A DNA stretch of 64,000 nucleotides from LSCE01 sp050485425 (lineage in GTDB: Bacteria; Pseudomonadota; Gammaproteobacteria; Nitrococcales; Aquisalimonadaceae), in contig JBJHBJ010000001.1 of the NCBI GenBank assembly GCA_050485425.1, positions 111,043 through 175,042 of the forward strand, given 5' to 3'. Under the pieces are notes generated by a model, which was not told where the DNA came from, made no database searches, and saw nothing but the letters and a program-made list of their open reading frames with translations. This document shows positions 8,903 through 17,338 of this stretch, piece after piece (position 1 is the stretch's first letter; every line of letters starts with the position of its first letter). The translations under genes and the position numbers were made by a program.

Positions 8903-9780
8903 TGACTGCCGTACGCAATTTCGTGCTGATTGTTCTCGGCCTGGCAGCCGTGGTGCTGTACTTCTCGGTGTTCACCGTCCACGAGACGGAGCGCGCCCTG
9001 AAGTTCCGGCTGGGTGAGGTGATTCGTGCCGAGTACGAGCCCGGGCTGCATTTCAAGATGCCGTTCATCACCAACGTGCGCAAGTTCGACGCCCGCGTGC
9101 AGACGCTGGACGCGGAGCCTGATCGTTACCTGACCGGGGAACTGAAGAACCTGATCGTGGATGCCTTCGTGAAATGGCGGGTGTCCGAGACACGTCAGTT
9201 CTACACCACGGTGCAGGGCAACGTGACCGAGGCGAACCGCCGCCTGGACGTGCGCGTGAAGGACATGCTGCGCAGCGAGTTCGGCCGGCGCGACGTGCAG
9301 GACGTGATCTCCGACGACCGCGCCCTGATCATGGACATCCTGCGGGAAGGCCTGAACGACTACGCCCAGACCATCGGCGTGGAAGTCGTCGATGTGCGCC
9401 TGAAACGCGTGGACCTGCCGCCGGCGGTCAGCGAATCGGTGTTCGCCCGTATGCGTGCCGACCGCGAGCGGGTGGCACGGGACATCCGCGCCCGTGGCGA
9501 CGAGGTGGCCGCCGGTGTGCGCGCCGACGCTGATCGCCAGCGCACCGAGACCCTGGCCGAAGCCCGCCGTGACTCGGAGGAACTGCGTGGTCAGGGGGAT
9601 GCCGAGGCAACCCAGATCTACGCCAGCGCATTCGGCCGGGACCAGGAGTTCTTCACCTTTACGCGTAGCCTGAATTCCTATCAGCGCGCGTTCCAGAGTG
9701 AAGAGGACATCATGGTGCTGACGCCGGACTCCGAGTTCTTCCGGTACTTCCGGGATTCTCTCGGCCGCGGTGACGACTAA
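8902..9780 (+). CDS. hflC: FtsH modulator HflC (SPFH/stomatin family)
   Basis: HflC is the partner of HflK in the FtsH-HflKC membrane complex. The 292-residue protein has one N-terminal transmembrane helix (about 6-25, FVLIVLGLAAVVLYFSVF), then the SPFH domain (ERALKFRLGEV onward), a coiled-coil region rich in Arg, Ala and Glu (about 195-240), and the C-terminal TPDSEFFRYF segment common to HflC. The start ATG overlaps the last base of the hflK stop. A strong terminator lies 34 bases after the stop. Confidence 0.97.
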   Translation: MTAVRNFVLIVLGLAAVVLYFSVFTVHETERALKFRLGEVIRAEYEPGLHFKMPFITNVRKFDARVQTLDAEPDRYLTGELKNLIVDAFVKWRVSETRQFYTTVQGNVTEANRRLDVRVKDMLRSEFGRRDVQDVISDDRALIMDILREGLNDYAQTIGVEVVDVRLKRVDLPPAVSESVFARMRADRERVARDIRARGDEVAAGVRADADRQRTETLAEARRDSEELRGQGDAEATQIYASAFGRDQEFFTFTRSLNSYQRAFQSEEDIMVLTPDSEFFRYFRDSLGRGDD

Positions 9781-9813
9781 GCGCCCCTGATGGCCTGTGC
9801 AATCAATCGTAAC

Positions 9814-9846
9814 GAGCGCTTCCTCCATGGAAGCGCTCAGTTTTTT
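9814..9846 (+). terminator. Rho-independent terminator after hflC
   Basis: A 10-bp perfect stem (GAGCGCTTCC / GGAAGCGCTC) with a five-base loop is followed by a run of six T. It ends the hflKC transcript 34 bases after the hflC stop and lies 13 bases before yjeT. The next genes either read through it or use their own signal. Confidence 0.88.
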
Positions 9847-9858
9847 GATGGGGCCTGA

Positions 9859-10053
9859 ATGAGCACCTGGGAATACCTGCTGTCGGCCTTTGCGCTGATG
9901 CTGGTGCTGGAGGGGATTCTGCCGTTTCTCAGCCCCAGGCATCTGCGCAGCTACATGATGCAGGTCATGGAACTTGATGACCGGACACTGCGCATCGTCG
10001 GCCTGGTTGCCATGCTCTGCGGGCTTGGCCTGCTGTATCTGATCCGGAACTGA
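9859..10053 (+). CDS. yjeT: DUF2065 small inner-membrane protein (YjeT family)
   Basis: This 64-residue protein has two membrane segments (about 5-25 and 43-60) and the conserved family features EGILPFLSPRHLRSYM and GLGLLYLIR. Its function is unknown. In many gammaproteobacteria it lies directly after hflC, as here. The ATG is preceded by a weak GGGGCC site. It is four bases upstream of hisZ, so the two are probably cotranscribed. Confidence 0.9.
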   Translation: MSTWEYLLSAFALMLVLEGILPFLSPRHLRSYMMQVMELDDRTLRIVGLVAMLCGLGLLYLIRN

Positions 10054-10057
10054 CATC

Positions 10058-11257
10058 ATGAAGGAAGCCGACTTTTCCACGGATAACCGCTGGCTGCTGC
10101 CCGAAGGGGTGGGCGAGTTGCTGCCGCCGGAGGCCAGGGCGCTGGAACGGTTGCGGCGCCAGGTGCTGGATACCTACTGGAGCTGGGGCTACGAGCTGGT
10201 GTTTCCACCGGTGATCGAGTACCTGGATTCCCTGCTGACCGGTACGGGCGCGGATCTCGACCTGCAGACCTTCAAGCTGACCGATCAACTGACCGGTCGG
10301 CTGATGGGCGTGCGGGCGGACATGACGCCGCAGGCGGCACGAATCGATGCGCACAAGCTCCGTCGGGAAGAGCCGGTCAGGCTATGCTATGTGGGGACGG
10401 TGCTGCAGGCTCGCCCCTCGGGGCCGGGTGGCTCGCGCAATCCTGTTCAGGTTGGCGCCGAGCTGTACGGGTACGGCGGCGTGGAAGGCGACCTGGAAGT
10501 CATCGACCTGATGCTGGAGACCTTGTATCTCTCCGGGGCCGACAACATCCACCTGGATCTGGGGCATGTGGGCATCTACCGCGCACTGGCCCGGCAAGCG
10601 GGTCTGACCCCGGAGCTGGAAAAGCGGCTGTTCGAGGCATTGCAGCGCAAGGCGATGGGCGAGCTCGGCGAACTGCTTGCCGATCTGCCGGACCGCGCGG
10701 CGGCGGAACGCATCGCCGGACTCGCAAACCTGAACGGCGGCGTCGAAGTGCTGGATCGGGCCGGAGTCCACCTCGAGGGTACCGGGGAGGATGTGCAGCA
10801 GGCCATGCAACGGTTATGGGCCCTGGCATCCGGACTGGAAAGCCGTCATCCGGAAGTCACGCTGCATTTTGACCTGGCCGAACTGACCGGCTATCAGTTC
10901 CACACGGGCGTGGTCTTTGCTGCCTTCGTTCCCGGAAACGGCAAGGAAGTGGCCCGGGGAGGGCGGTACGACGATATCGGTCAGGTATTCGGCCGGGCAC
11001 GGCCGGCCACCGGATTCAGCACCGACCTCAAGGCCTTGCTGGCCCTGGGGGGGGAGACCGCGGCCGAGCCCGGGGACGCGATCCTTGCACCGTGGTCCGA
11101 CGACACCGCGTTGCAGCGCAGGATTCGCGAACTGCGCACGCACGGGGAGCGTGTCCTGGTGGCTCTCCCCGGTCGGAATGACTCGCCGGAGGCGCTTGGT
11201 TGCAACCGGATCCTGCAACGGCAGGGCGAGGCCTGGGTTGTGGTGCCCGCCCGGTGA
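10058..11257 (+). CDS. hisZ: ATP phosphoribosyltransferase regulatory subunit HisZ
   Basis: HisZ is a catalytically dead class II histidyl-tRNA synthetase paralogue. It joins short-form HisG to form the first enzyme of histidine synthesis and gives it histidine feedback control. The 399-residue protein shows the aaRS-like segments LPEGVGELLPPEA, YELVFPPVIEYLDSL, QTFKLTDQLTGRLMGVRADMTPQ and the late GGRYDDIGQVFGRARPATGFS. Its presence predicts a short-form HisG elsewhere. The hisZ-purA order is common in Pseudomonas-like gammaproteobacteria and absent in E. coli. Confidence 0.95.
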   Translation: MKEADFSTDNRWLLPEGVGELLPPEARALERLRRQVLDTYWSWGYELVFPPVIEYLDSLLTGTGADLDLQTFKLTDQLTGRLMGVRADMTPQAARIDAHKLRREEPVRLCYVGTVLQARPSGPGGSRNPVQVGAELYGYGGVEGDLEVIDLMLETLYLSGADNIHLDLGHVGIYRALARQAGLTPELEKRLFEALQRKAMGELGELLADLPDRAAAERIAGLANLNGGVEVLDRAGVHLEGTGEDVQQAMQRLWALASGLESRHPEVTLHFDLAELTGYQFHTGVVFAAFVPGNGKEVARGGRYDDIGQVFGRARPATGFSTDLKALLALGGETAAEPGDAILAPWSDDTALQRRIRELRTHGERVLVALPGRNDSPEALGCNRILQRQGEAWVVVPAR

Positions 11258-11327
11258 CCGGCGCTGTCACGGACGCTGCACGAGACTACAAGCATAATTC
11301 TTCTTTGATGGGACTAGGGTTTCCTGA

Positions 11328-12623
11328 ATGGCCAAGAACGTCGTAGTGATCGGCACCCAGTGGGGTGATGAGGGGAAAGGCAAGGTGGTGGATCTGCTCA
11401 CCGAGCAGGCCGAAGCCGTCGTTCGCTTCCAGGGGGGGCACAATGCCGGCCATACGCTGGTCATTGATGGCGAGAAGACGGTGCTGCACCTGATACCCTC
11501 CGGTATTCTGCGTGCCCACGTGCATTGCCTGATCGGCAACGGTGTGGTCATCGAGCCCGGTGAGTTGATCAAGGAACTGGACAAGCTGGAGGCCCGTGGC
11601 GTTCCCGCACGGGAGCGGCTACGTATCAGTCCGGCCTGCCCGGTGATCCTGCCGACACACATCCTGCTGGACAAGGCCAGGGAGATCGCCCGCGGCGCCG
11701 GGAAGATCGGCACCACCGGTCGCGGCATTGGTCCGGCCTACGAGGACAAGGTCTCCCGCCGCGGCATCCGGGTTGCCGACCTGCTGAACAGGCAGGCCCT
11801 GGAGTCCAAGCTGGCCGAACTGTTGAAGTTCCACAACTTCGTGCTGGAGCAGTACTACGGCAGCGAGACGGTGGCCTACGAGGCCGTGCTGAGCCAGTAC
11901 CTGGATTACGCCGAGCAGCTCAAGCCCATGGTGGAGGATGTCACAGCCTTGCTGCATGCGCATCAGCAGGCCGGCAACCGCATCCTGTTCGAGGGAGCGC
12001 AAGGCGCGTTGCTGGATGTGGACCACGGTACCTATCCCTATGTGACTTCCTCCACGACCACCGCCGGCGGGGCGGCCAGTGGCACCGGTGTAGGGCCGCG
12101 CGCGCTGGATTACGTGCTGGGCATCACGAAGGCTTACACCACACGGGTAGGCTCCGGTCCGTTCCCCACCGAACTGGACTGCGAGATCGGCCGGCGGCTG
12201 GCCGAACGCGGCAACGAGTTCGGTTCCACCACGGGCAGGCCTCGGCGCTGCGGCTGGTTCGACGCGGTAGCGCTGCGCCGGGCAGTACAGGTCAACAGCG
12301 TCTCGGGGTTGTGCATCACCAAGCTGGACGTGCTCGATGGTCTGGAAACCGTGCGCATCTGTGTCGGTTACCAATGCAAGGGCGAGTGGTACAGCGTGCC
12401 GCCCGTGGGTGCCGAAGCCATGGCGGAGTGCGACCCGGAATACATTGAACTGCCGGGCTGGAACGAGAACACCGCGGGGTTGACCGATCTGGACAAGCTG
12501 CCCGAGAACGCCCGGAGCTACCTGGACAAGCTGCAGGAACTGGTGGGCGTGCCGATCGACATCATCTCCACCGGGCCGGATCGTAACGAGACCATTACGC
12601 TCCGCCATCCGTTCGACAGCTGA
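11328..12623 (+). CDS. purA: Adenylosuccinate synthetase PurA
   Basis: PurA joins IMP and aspartate with GTP to make adenylosuccinate, the first committed step to AMP. The 431-residue length is normal. The N-terminal GTQWGDEGKGK P-loop-like motif, the QGGHNAGHT segment, the IGTTGRGIGPAYEDK loop and the TTGRPRRCGW region are all intact. The start is the ATG following AGGGTTTCCTGA. A bidirectional terminator follows 60 bases after the stop. Confidence 0.98.
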   Translation: MAKNVVVIGTQWGDEGKGKVVDLLTEQAEAVVRFQGGHNAGHTLVIDGEKTVLHLIPSGILRAHVHCLIGNGVVIEPGELIKELDKLEARGVPARERLRISPACPVILPTHILLDKAREIARGAGKIGTTGRGIGPAYEDKVSRRGIRVADLLNRQALESKLAELLKFHNFVLEQYYGSETVAYEAVLSQYLDYAEQLKPMVEDVTALLHAHQQAGNRILFEGAQGALLDVDHGTYPYVTSSTTTAGGAASGTGVGPRALDYVLGITKAYTTRVGSGPFPTELDCEIGRRLAERGNEFGSTTGRPRRCGWFDAVALRRAVQVNSVSGLCITKLDVLDGLETVRICVGYQCKGEWYSVPPVGAEAMAECDPEYIELPGWNENTAGLTDLDKLPENARSYLDKLQELVGVPIDIISTGPDRNETITLRHPFDS

Positions 12624-12683
12624 GTTGCTGCCGGTCCGGCGTCGCCCCGAGGGCGGCGTCGGCGAGATGCGGGTGCAGGCAAT

Positions 12684-12712
12684 AAAAAAGGCGAACCATC
12701 GGTTCGCCTTTT
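12684..12712. terminator. bidirectional Rho-independent terminator between purA and tRNA-Leu
   Basis: The stem GGCGAACC / GGTTCGCC with a three-base loop has an A-run on its left side and TTTT on its right. It can stop purA on the plus strand. On the minus strand it ends the tRNA-Leu transcript with a longer T-run. It lies five bases beyond the tRNA CCA end. Confidence 0.85.
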
Positions 12713-12717
12713 CAATG

Positions 12718-12804
12718 TGGTGCCCAGGAGAGGACTTGAACCTCCACGGGGTTGCCCCCACTAGCACCTGAAGCTAGCGCGTCTACCAATTCCGCCACCT
12801 GGGC
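12718..12804 (-). tRNA. tRNA-Leu (anticodon CAG)
   Basis: This 87-base leucine tRNA on the minus strand has acceptor GCCCAGG / CCTGGGC, discriminator A and encoded CCA. The anticodon stem CTAGC / GCTAG encloses the loop TTCAGGT, giving anticodon CAG. The long variable arm and the GGTTCAAGTCC T-arm are typical of tRNA-Leu. Confidence 0.95.
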
Positions 12805-13011
12805 TTGCGTGCCGGTGGCGTCAACGCCACCCTGCTACGGCCGCGTACTCTACAGAGCGCCCGGGAAGCTGTCAACGGCCTTTATCGGAAAAAGTCGGCC
12901 GCTCTTTGCACTGCTACAGTTACTGATCGCAAGCGCCCGAGCGACGGCGTATGCTTCGAGTCAGCACCCGGCCTGCTGCCGGCCCGAACACAGAGGAACA
13001 GACCCAGCCCC

Positions 13012-15342
13012 ATGGCGAAAACCAAGAGACACATCGACCCGAAAACGGATCCGCACCTGGCCCGGGAACAACGGAAATACGACAGACCGGTGCCGAGCCG
13101 CGAGTTCATCATGGAGTTCCTGAAGGAACAGGCTCGACCAATGACGCGGGATGAAGTGGCGACAGCCATGGGCCTGGTCGACGAGGATGCGCTGGAAGGC
13201 CTGCGCCGGCGGCTCATCGCCATGGAGCGGGATGGCCAGCTGGTGGTCAACCGCCGCGGCGGCTATGTCATTGTCGACCAGCAGGAACTGGTCCGCGGCC
13301 GCGTCATAGGCCATCACGAAGGCTACGGCTGGCTGGCACCGGATGCGGGCGGTGACCGGGTCTACCTGTCGCCCCGGGACATGCGCCAGGTGCTCCACGG
13401 CGACCGGGCCGTGGTCCGGCTGATCGGGCTGGACCAGCAGGGCAAGCCCGAGGGCAAGCTGGTGGATGTGCTGAGCCGGGAAAACCGCACGTTGATGGGG
13501 CGTTTCTTCAGCGAGTCCGGCGTCAATTTCGTCACTCCTCAGAACCGCCGCATTCACCAGGACATCATGATCCCGGAAGAGCACCGTGGCGGGGCCTACG
13601 ACGGACAGTTGGTCGTGGTCAGCATCGAGCAGCAGCCTTCCCGCAGGAACCAGCCCATCGGCCGCATCGTGCAGACGCTGGGCGAGAATATCGCGCCGGG
13701 TGAGGAGGTTCAGGCTGCTGCACTGACCTTCGGTATCCCCACGGAATGGCCGCCGGCCGTGGACGAGGAAATGCGGGATGTGCCGGAGACGGTGCCCGAG
13801 AAGGCCAAGCAAGGCCGGACCGATCTTCGCGGCCTGCCGCTGGTGACCATCGACGGGGCCGACGCGAAGGATTTCGATGATGCGGTTTTCTGCGAGCCGA
13901 AACCATCCGGCTGGCGGCTGGTGGTTGCCATCGCGGACGTTTCGCACTATGTCCAGCCCGGTACGGCGCTGGACCAGGAAGCCGAGCATCGCGGCACGTC
14001 TGTTTATTTCCCCGGTCGGGTCGTGCCGATGCTGCCCGAGGCGCTGTCCAACGGCCTGTGCTCGCTGCGTCCCCGGGAAGACCGCCTGTGCATGGTCTGC
14101 GACATGCTGATCGGCGAGGACGGCGAGATCCGCCGCTCGCGTTTCTACCGGGCCGTGATGCGTTCCCGTGCACGTCTGATCTACGACATTGTTGCCCGCA
14201 TGGTGGTGGACAACGACGCCGAGCTTCGCGAGCGCTACCATGAGGTGGTGCCGCATCTGGACAACCTCTACAAGCTCTACAAGGTCTTGCGGAAGGCGCG
14301 TTCGCGGCGCGGGGCGATCAACTTCGAGACCACCGAGACACAGATCCTGTTCAATGCGGATGGCGCCGTGGAAGCCATCGAGCCCGCCCCGCGCAACGAT
14401 GCCCACAAGCTGATCGAGGAATGCATGCTGGCCGCGAACATGGCCACCGCCCGGTTCCTGCGTCGCCATCGCGTGCCGGCTCTGTTCCGCAATCACGAGG
14501 GGCCGGACGGCGACCGGCTGGACAACCTGCGGGATTTCCTGCAGGGCGTGGGCCTCAAGCTGGGCGGGGGAGAGAGCCCGGCACCCAAGGATTACGCCCG
14601 CCTGATGGGCGTGGTGGAGAAGCGCGACGATCGCGAGTTGATCCAGACGGTCATGCTCCGTTCCCTGCAGCAGGCGGTCTATCATCCGGAAAACGAGGGC
14701 CATTTCGGGCTCGCGATGGCCGAGTACGCCCACTTCACCTCACCCATCCGGCGCTACCCGGACCTGCTGGTCCACCGGGCCATCGGCCACGTCGTTGACG
14801 GCCGCAAGGCCGGCGATTTCTACCTCAGCCGGGATCAGATGTTCAGCCTGGGTGAGCATTGTTCGATGGCCGAGCGGCGTGCCGACGAGGCCACGCGGGA
14901 TGCCGTGATGATCCTCAAGTGCCGCTACATCCGCGACCGTCTGGGCGAGCACTTCGACGGTGTGATCATGGGCGTGACCGGTTTCGGCCTGTTCGTGCAG
15001 CTTGAGGATGTCTACGTCGAAGGGCTGGTTCACGTTACCCAGCTCGACAGTGACTTCTTCCATTTCGATCCGATCAGCCACCAACTGACGGGCGAACGCA
15101 CCGGCCGGGTGTACCGATTGACCGACCGTGTCCGCGTGCAGGTGGACCGGGTCGATCCGGACGAACGCAAGATCGACCTCTCCATGGTGGGCCATATCGG
15201 TCCCGACGGGCGGCTGAAGCCGGTCGTACCCGCCACCGACGGCCGCAAGCCGGCGAAGAAGAAGGGCGCCAAATCACCGTTCGCACGCAAGCTGGCCAAG
15301 CCGGGGGACGGGCGCGCGCGCCGCAAGGGCGGGCGCCGCTGA
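13012..15342 (+). CDS. rnr: Ribonuclease R
   Basis: RNase R is a 3'-5' hydrolytic exoribonuclease that degrades structured RNA and acts in trans-translation and rRNA quality control. From the ATG at 13012 (MAKTKRHIDPK) the protein has 776 residues. It shows an N-terminal winged helix (about 25-85), cold-shock domains, the RNB catalytic domain with TIDGADAKDFDDAVFCE and the HYVQPGTALD segment, an S1 domain (FGLFVQLEDVYVEGLVHV, about 655-735) and a lysine/arginine-rich tail. The tail is typical of RNase R and separates it from RNase II. The rlmB gene follows one base later. Confidence 0.96.
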   Translation: MAKTKRHIDPKTDPHLAREQRKYDRPVPSREFIMEFLKEQARPMTRDEVATAMGLVDEDALEGLRRRLIAMERDGQLVVNRRGGYVIVDQQELVRGRVIGHHEGYGWLAPDAGGDRVYLSPRDMRQVLHGDRAVVRLIGLDQQGKPEGKLVDVLSRENRTLMGRFFSESGVNFVTPQNRRIHQDIMIPEEHRGGAYDGQLVVVSIEQQPSRRNQPIGRIVQTLGENIAPGEEVQAAALTFGIPTEWPPAVDEEMRDVPETVPEKAKQGRTDLRGLPLVTIDGADAKDFDDAVFCEPKPSGWRLVVAIADVSHYVQPGTALDQEAEHRGTSVYFPGRVVPMLPEALSNGLCSLRPREDRLCMVCDMLIGEDGEIRRSRFYRAVMRSRARLIYDIVARMVVDNDAELRERYHEVVPHLDNLYKLYKVLRKARSRRGAINFETTETQILFNADGAVEAIEPAPRNDAHKLIEECMLAANMATARFLRRHRVPALFRNHEGPDGDRLDNLRDFLQGVGLKLGGGESPAPKDYARLMGVVEKRDDRELIQTVMLRSLQQAVYHPENEGHFGLAMAEYAHFTSPIRRYPDLLVHRAIGHVVDGRKAGDFYLSRDQMFSLGEHCSMAERRADEATRDAVMILKCRYIRDRLGEHFDGVIMGVTGFGLFVQLEDVYVEGLVHVTQLDSDFFHFDPISHQLTGERTGRVYRLTDRVRVQVDRVDPDERKIDLSMVGHIGPDGRLKPVVPATDGRKPAKKKGAKSPFARKLAKPGDGRARRKGGRR

Positions 15343-15343
15343 T

Positions 15344-16114
15344 ATGACTGAGGAGGAGCGCATCTTCGGCGTGCACGCGGTGCGTGCCGCCCTGAAATAC
15401 GATCCCGGCCAGGTGGTCGAGGCCTGGGTGGAACGCGAACGCCGGGACCAGCGCATGGCACGGGTCCGGGACGAACTCAAGCGCGCCGGTGTCCGTACCC
15501 ATCAGGTGCGACGCCAGGAGCTCGACCAGCTTGCCGGCGGAGGCATCCACCAGGGCGTGGTGATTCGCTACCAGGGGCCGGCGCCACGTGACCAGGAAGA
15601 CCTGGAATCCCTGCTGGACGGCCTGGATGCCGTGCCGCTGCTGCTGGTGCTCGACCAGGTGCAGGATCCGCACAATCTCGGGGCCTGCCTGCGTACGGCA
15701 GACGCCGCCGGGGTGCATGCGGTGATCGCCCCGCGGGACCGCGCGGTGGGCCTGACACCCACGGTACACAAGGTGGCCTCGGGTGCGTCGCGCACGGTGC
15801 CATTCTTCCAGGTCACCAATCTGGCGCGCTGCCTGGAAAGCCTGAAGCAGCGCGGTGTATGGCTGGTCGGCGCTGCCGGTGACACCGAACAGACACTGTA
15901 CGATCTGGACCTGGACGGGCCGTTGGCCGTGGTCATGGGGGCCGAAGGCGAGGGCCTGCGGCGCCTCACTCGTGAAGCCTGCGATTATCTCGCCCGAATT
16001 CCCATGGTTGGCGCGGTGGAGAGCCTGAACGTTTCCGTGGCCACCGGTGTCATGCTCTACGAGGCGGTGCGCCAGCGGGGGCCAATCGCGGGTCGGAGTG
16101 TTGACACCGTCTGA
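15344..16114 (+). CDS. rlmB: 23S rRNA (guanosine(2251)-2'-O)-methyltransferase RlmB
   Basis: RlmB is a SPOUT-class enzyme that methylates the 2'-OH of G2251 in the peptidyltransferase region of 23S rRNA. The 256-residue protein has the N-terminal substrate-binding domain starting IFGVHAVRAAL. The knotted SpoU domain follows, with LDQVQDPHNLGACLRTADAAGVHAV, VMGAEGEGLRRL and IPMVGAVESLNVSVATGVMLYE. It lies one base after the rnr stop, as in the E. coli rnr-rlmB operon. Confidence 0.96.
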   Translation: MTEEERIFGVHAVRAALKYDPGQVVEAWVERERRDQRMARVRDELKRAGVRTHQVRRQELDQLAGGGIHQGVVIRYQGPAPRDQEDLESLLDGLDAVPLLLVLDQVQDPHNLGACLRTADAAGVHAVIAPRDRAVGLTPTVHKVASGASRTVPFFQVTNLARCLESLKQRGVWLVGAAGDTEQTLYDLDLDGPLAVVMGAEGEGLRRLTREACDYLARIPMVGAVESLNVSVATGVMLYEAVRQRGPIAGRSVDTV

Positions 16115-16169
16115 TCCGAGCAACGGCCTTCAGGGAGACGCTGACGTATTCACGCCGCCGGATGAATGC

Positions 16170-16198
16170 TTCAGTGTTTCGTCAAATGCTTGTATACT
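16170..16198 (+). promoter_or_regulatory. sigma-70-like promoter for the rpsF operon
   Basis: TTCAGT (16170-16175) and TATACT (16193-16198) are separated by 17 bases. The -10 matches the consensus at five of six positions. It lies about 100 bases upstream of the rpsF start, leaving room for a structured leader. Confidence 0.5.
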
Positions 16199-16222
16199 GC
16201 GTCGCTTTCTCGGGGCATGGGG

Positions 16223-16255
16223 CTCCGGGATCCCTGCCTCACGGCGATGCCGGAG
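16223..16255 (+). promoter_or_regulatory. structured 5' leader of rpsF, possible S6:S18 autoregulatory RNA
   Basis: Between the promoter and rpsF, CTCCGG (16223-16228) can pair with CCGGAG (16250-16255), closing a loop with further GC-rich pairing. Many bacteria carry a leader of rpsF bound by the S6:S18 complex through a CCG-containing bulge next to a stem. The CCG here is suggestive, but I could not show the full motif. Confidence 0.3.
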
Positions 16256-16296
16256 GCTGTTTCGGGGCTGACCCGAATTATCCAGAGGGAGTATTC

Positions 16297-16722
16297 ATGC
16301 GACATTACGAAATCGTGTTCATGGTGCATCCGGACCAGAGCGAACAGGTTCCGGCCATGATCGAGCGCTACCGCGGCACCGTCGAGTCCAAGGGCGGCAA
16401 GACCCACCGCCTGGAAGACTGGGGCCGCCGCCAGCTGGCCTATCCCATCAAGAAGCTGATCAAGGCGCACTACGTCATGATGAACGTGGAGTGCGGCCGC
16501 GAGGAGATGGAAGAGCTGACCTCGGCCTTCCGTTTCAACGACGCCGTCATCCGCCACATGGTGTATGCCCGCGAGGAAGCCGTCACCGAGCCGTCTCCGA
16601 TGCTGAAGGAGAAGGATGAGACGCGCGAGCGTCCGCCGCGCCGTGACGAGGGTGAACGTTCCTCGCGGAGTGACCGCCGCGACGATTCCGAAGAATCCGA
16701 ACAGGCTGAAGAAGAAGCCTGA
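16297..16722 (+). CDS. rpsF: 30S ribosomal protein S6
   Basis: S6 binds the central domain of 16S rRNA with S18. The start MRHYEIVFMVHPDQ follows an AGAGGGAG ribosome binding site. The conserved core runs to about residue 95 (GGKTHRLEDWGRRQLAYPI, AIKK-like segment, VRHMV-like end). The C-terminal tail of about 45 residues is highly charged, alternating Arg-rich and Glu-rich stretches (ending QAEEEA). It resembles the polyglutamate-accepting tail of E. coli S6 in character. It heads rpsF-priB-rpsR-rplI. Confidence 0.97.
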   Translation: MRHYEIVFMVHPDQSEQVPAMIERYRGTVESKGGKTHRLEDWGRRQLAYPIKKLIKAHYVMMNVECGREEMEELTSAFRFNDAVIRHMVYAREEAVTEPSPMLKEKDETRERPPRRDEGERSSRSDRRDDSEESEQAEEEA

Positions 16723-16728
16723 TCGCTC

Positions 16729-17079
16729 GTGCGCTCCGGCCCGGAGAGCCCCCAGTTGAAAGCGGACAACCGTCTGATTCTCACCGGGGTGGTCGCCAGG
16801 GAGCCGGAGTTCCGGCAGACGCCGGCGGGGAGGATGATCGCGCGGTTTCCGTTCGATCACAGCTACCCCGGAGGTGGTGACGTGGGCCCTGGCGCCATGC
16901 ATTTTCGCATCTGGGTGCGGGTGACGGCGCAGGAACTGATGCCGCTGCTGAGAACGCTCAAGCCGCAGCAGTCCCTGACCCTGATGGGCCACCTCTGCAC
17001 CGGCGGCTACCGGGCGCACGACCAACGATTTGAGGTGCATGCGAGACGCCTGCACCTGGATACTGAACAGACTGATTGA
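16729..17079 (+). CDS. priB: Primosomal replication protein N PriB
   Basis: PriB is a small single-stranded-DNA-binding OB-fold protein that helps PriA reload DnaB at stalled forks. The 116-residue protein shows the family segments NRLILTGVVAREPEFRQTPAG, GDVGPGAMHFRIWVRV and the LTLMGHL strand. It is in the usual place between rpsF and rpsR. The start used is GTG at 16729, six bases after rpsF. The conserved region begins around residue 11. Confidence 0.9.
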   Translation: MRSGPESPQLKADNRLILTGVVAREPEFRQTPAGRMIARFPFDHSYPGGGDVGPGAMHFRIWVRVTAQELMPLLRTLKPQQSLTLMGHLCTGGYRAHDQRFEVHARRLHLDTEQTD

Positions 17080-17089
17080 GGATACGCAC

Positions 17090-17314
17090 ATGGCACGTTT
17101 TTTCCGCCGCCGGAAGTATTGCCGCTTTACCGCTGAAGGTGTGAAGGAGATCGACTACAAGGATCTCAACACCCTGCGCAACTACATCACCGAAACCGGG
17201 AAGATCGTTCCCAGCCGGATTACCGGTACCAGTGCCCGGTATCAGCGCCAGCTGGCCGCCGCCATCAAGCGTGCGCGCTACCTGGCCCTGCTGCCGTACA
17301 CCGATCGCCACTAG
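17090..17314 (+). CDS. rpsR: 30S ribosomal protein S18
   Basis: S18 forms a heterodimer with S6 on the 30S platform. From the ATG at 17090 the 74-residue protein MARFFRRRKYCRF onward matches the family, including IDYKDLNTLRNYITETGKIVPSRITGT and the C-terminal KRARYLALLPYTDRH. Ribosome binding sequence GAGGAT precedes it. It lies ten bases after priB. Confidence 0.98.
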   Translation: MARFFRRRKYCRFTAEGVKEIDYKDLNTLRNYITETGKIVPSRITGTSARYQRQLAAAIKRARYLALLPYTDRH

Positions 17315-17338
17315 GCGGGCGGCGCCCCGCGCGACGCC

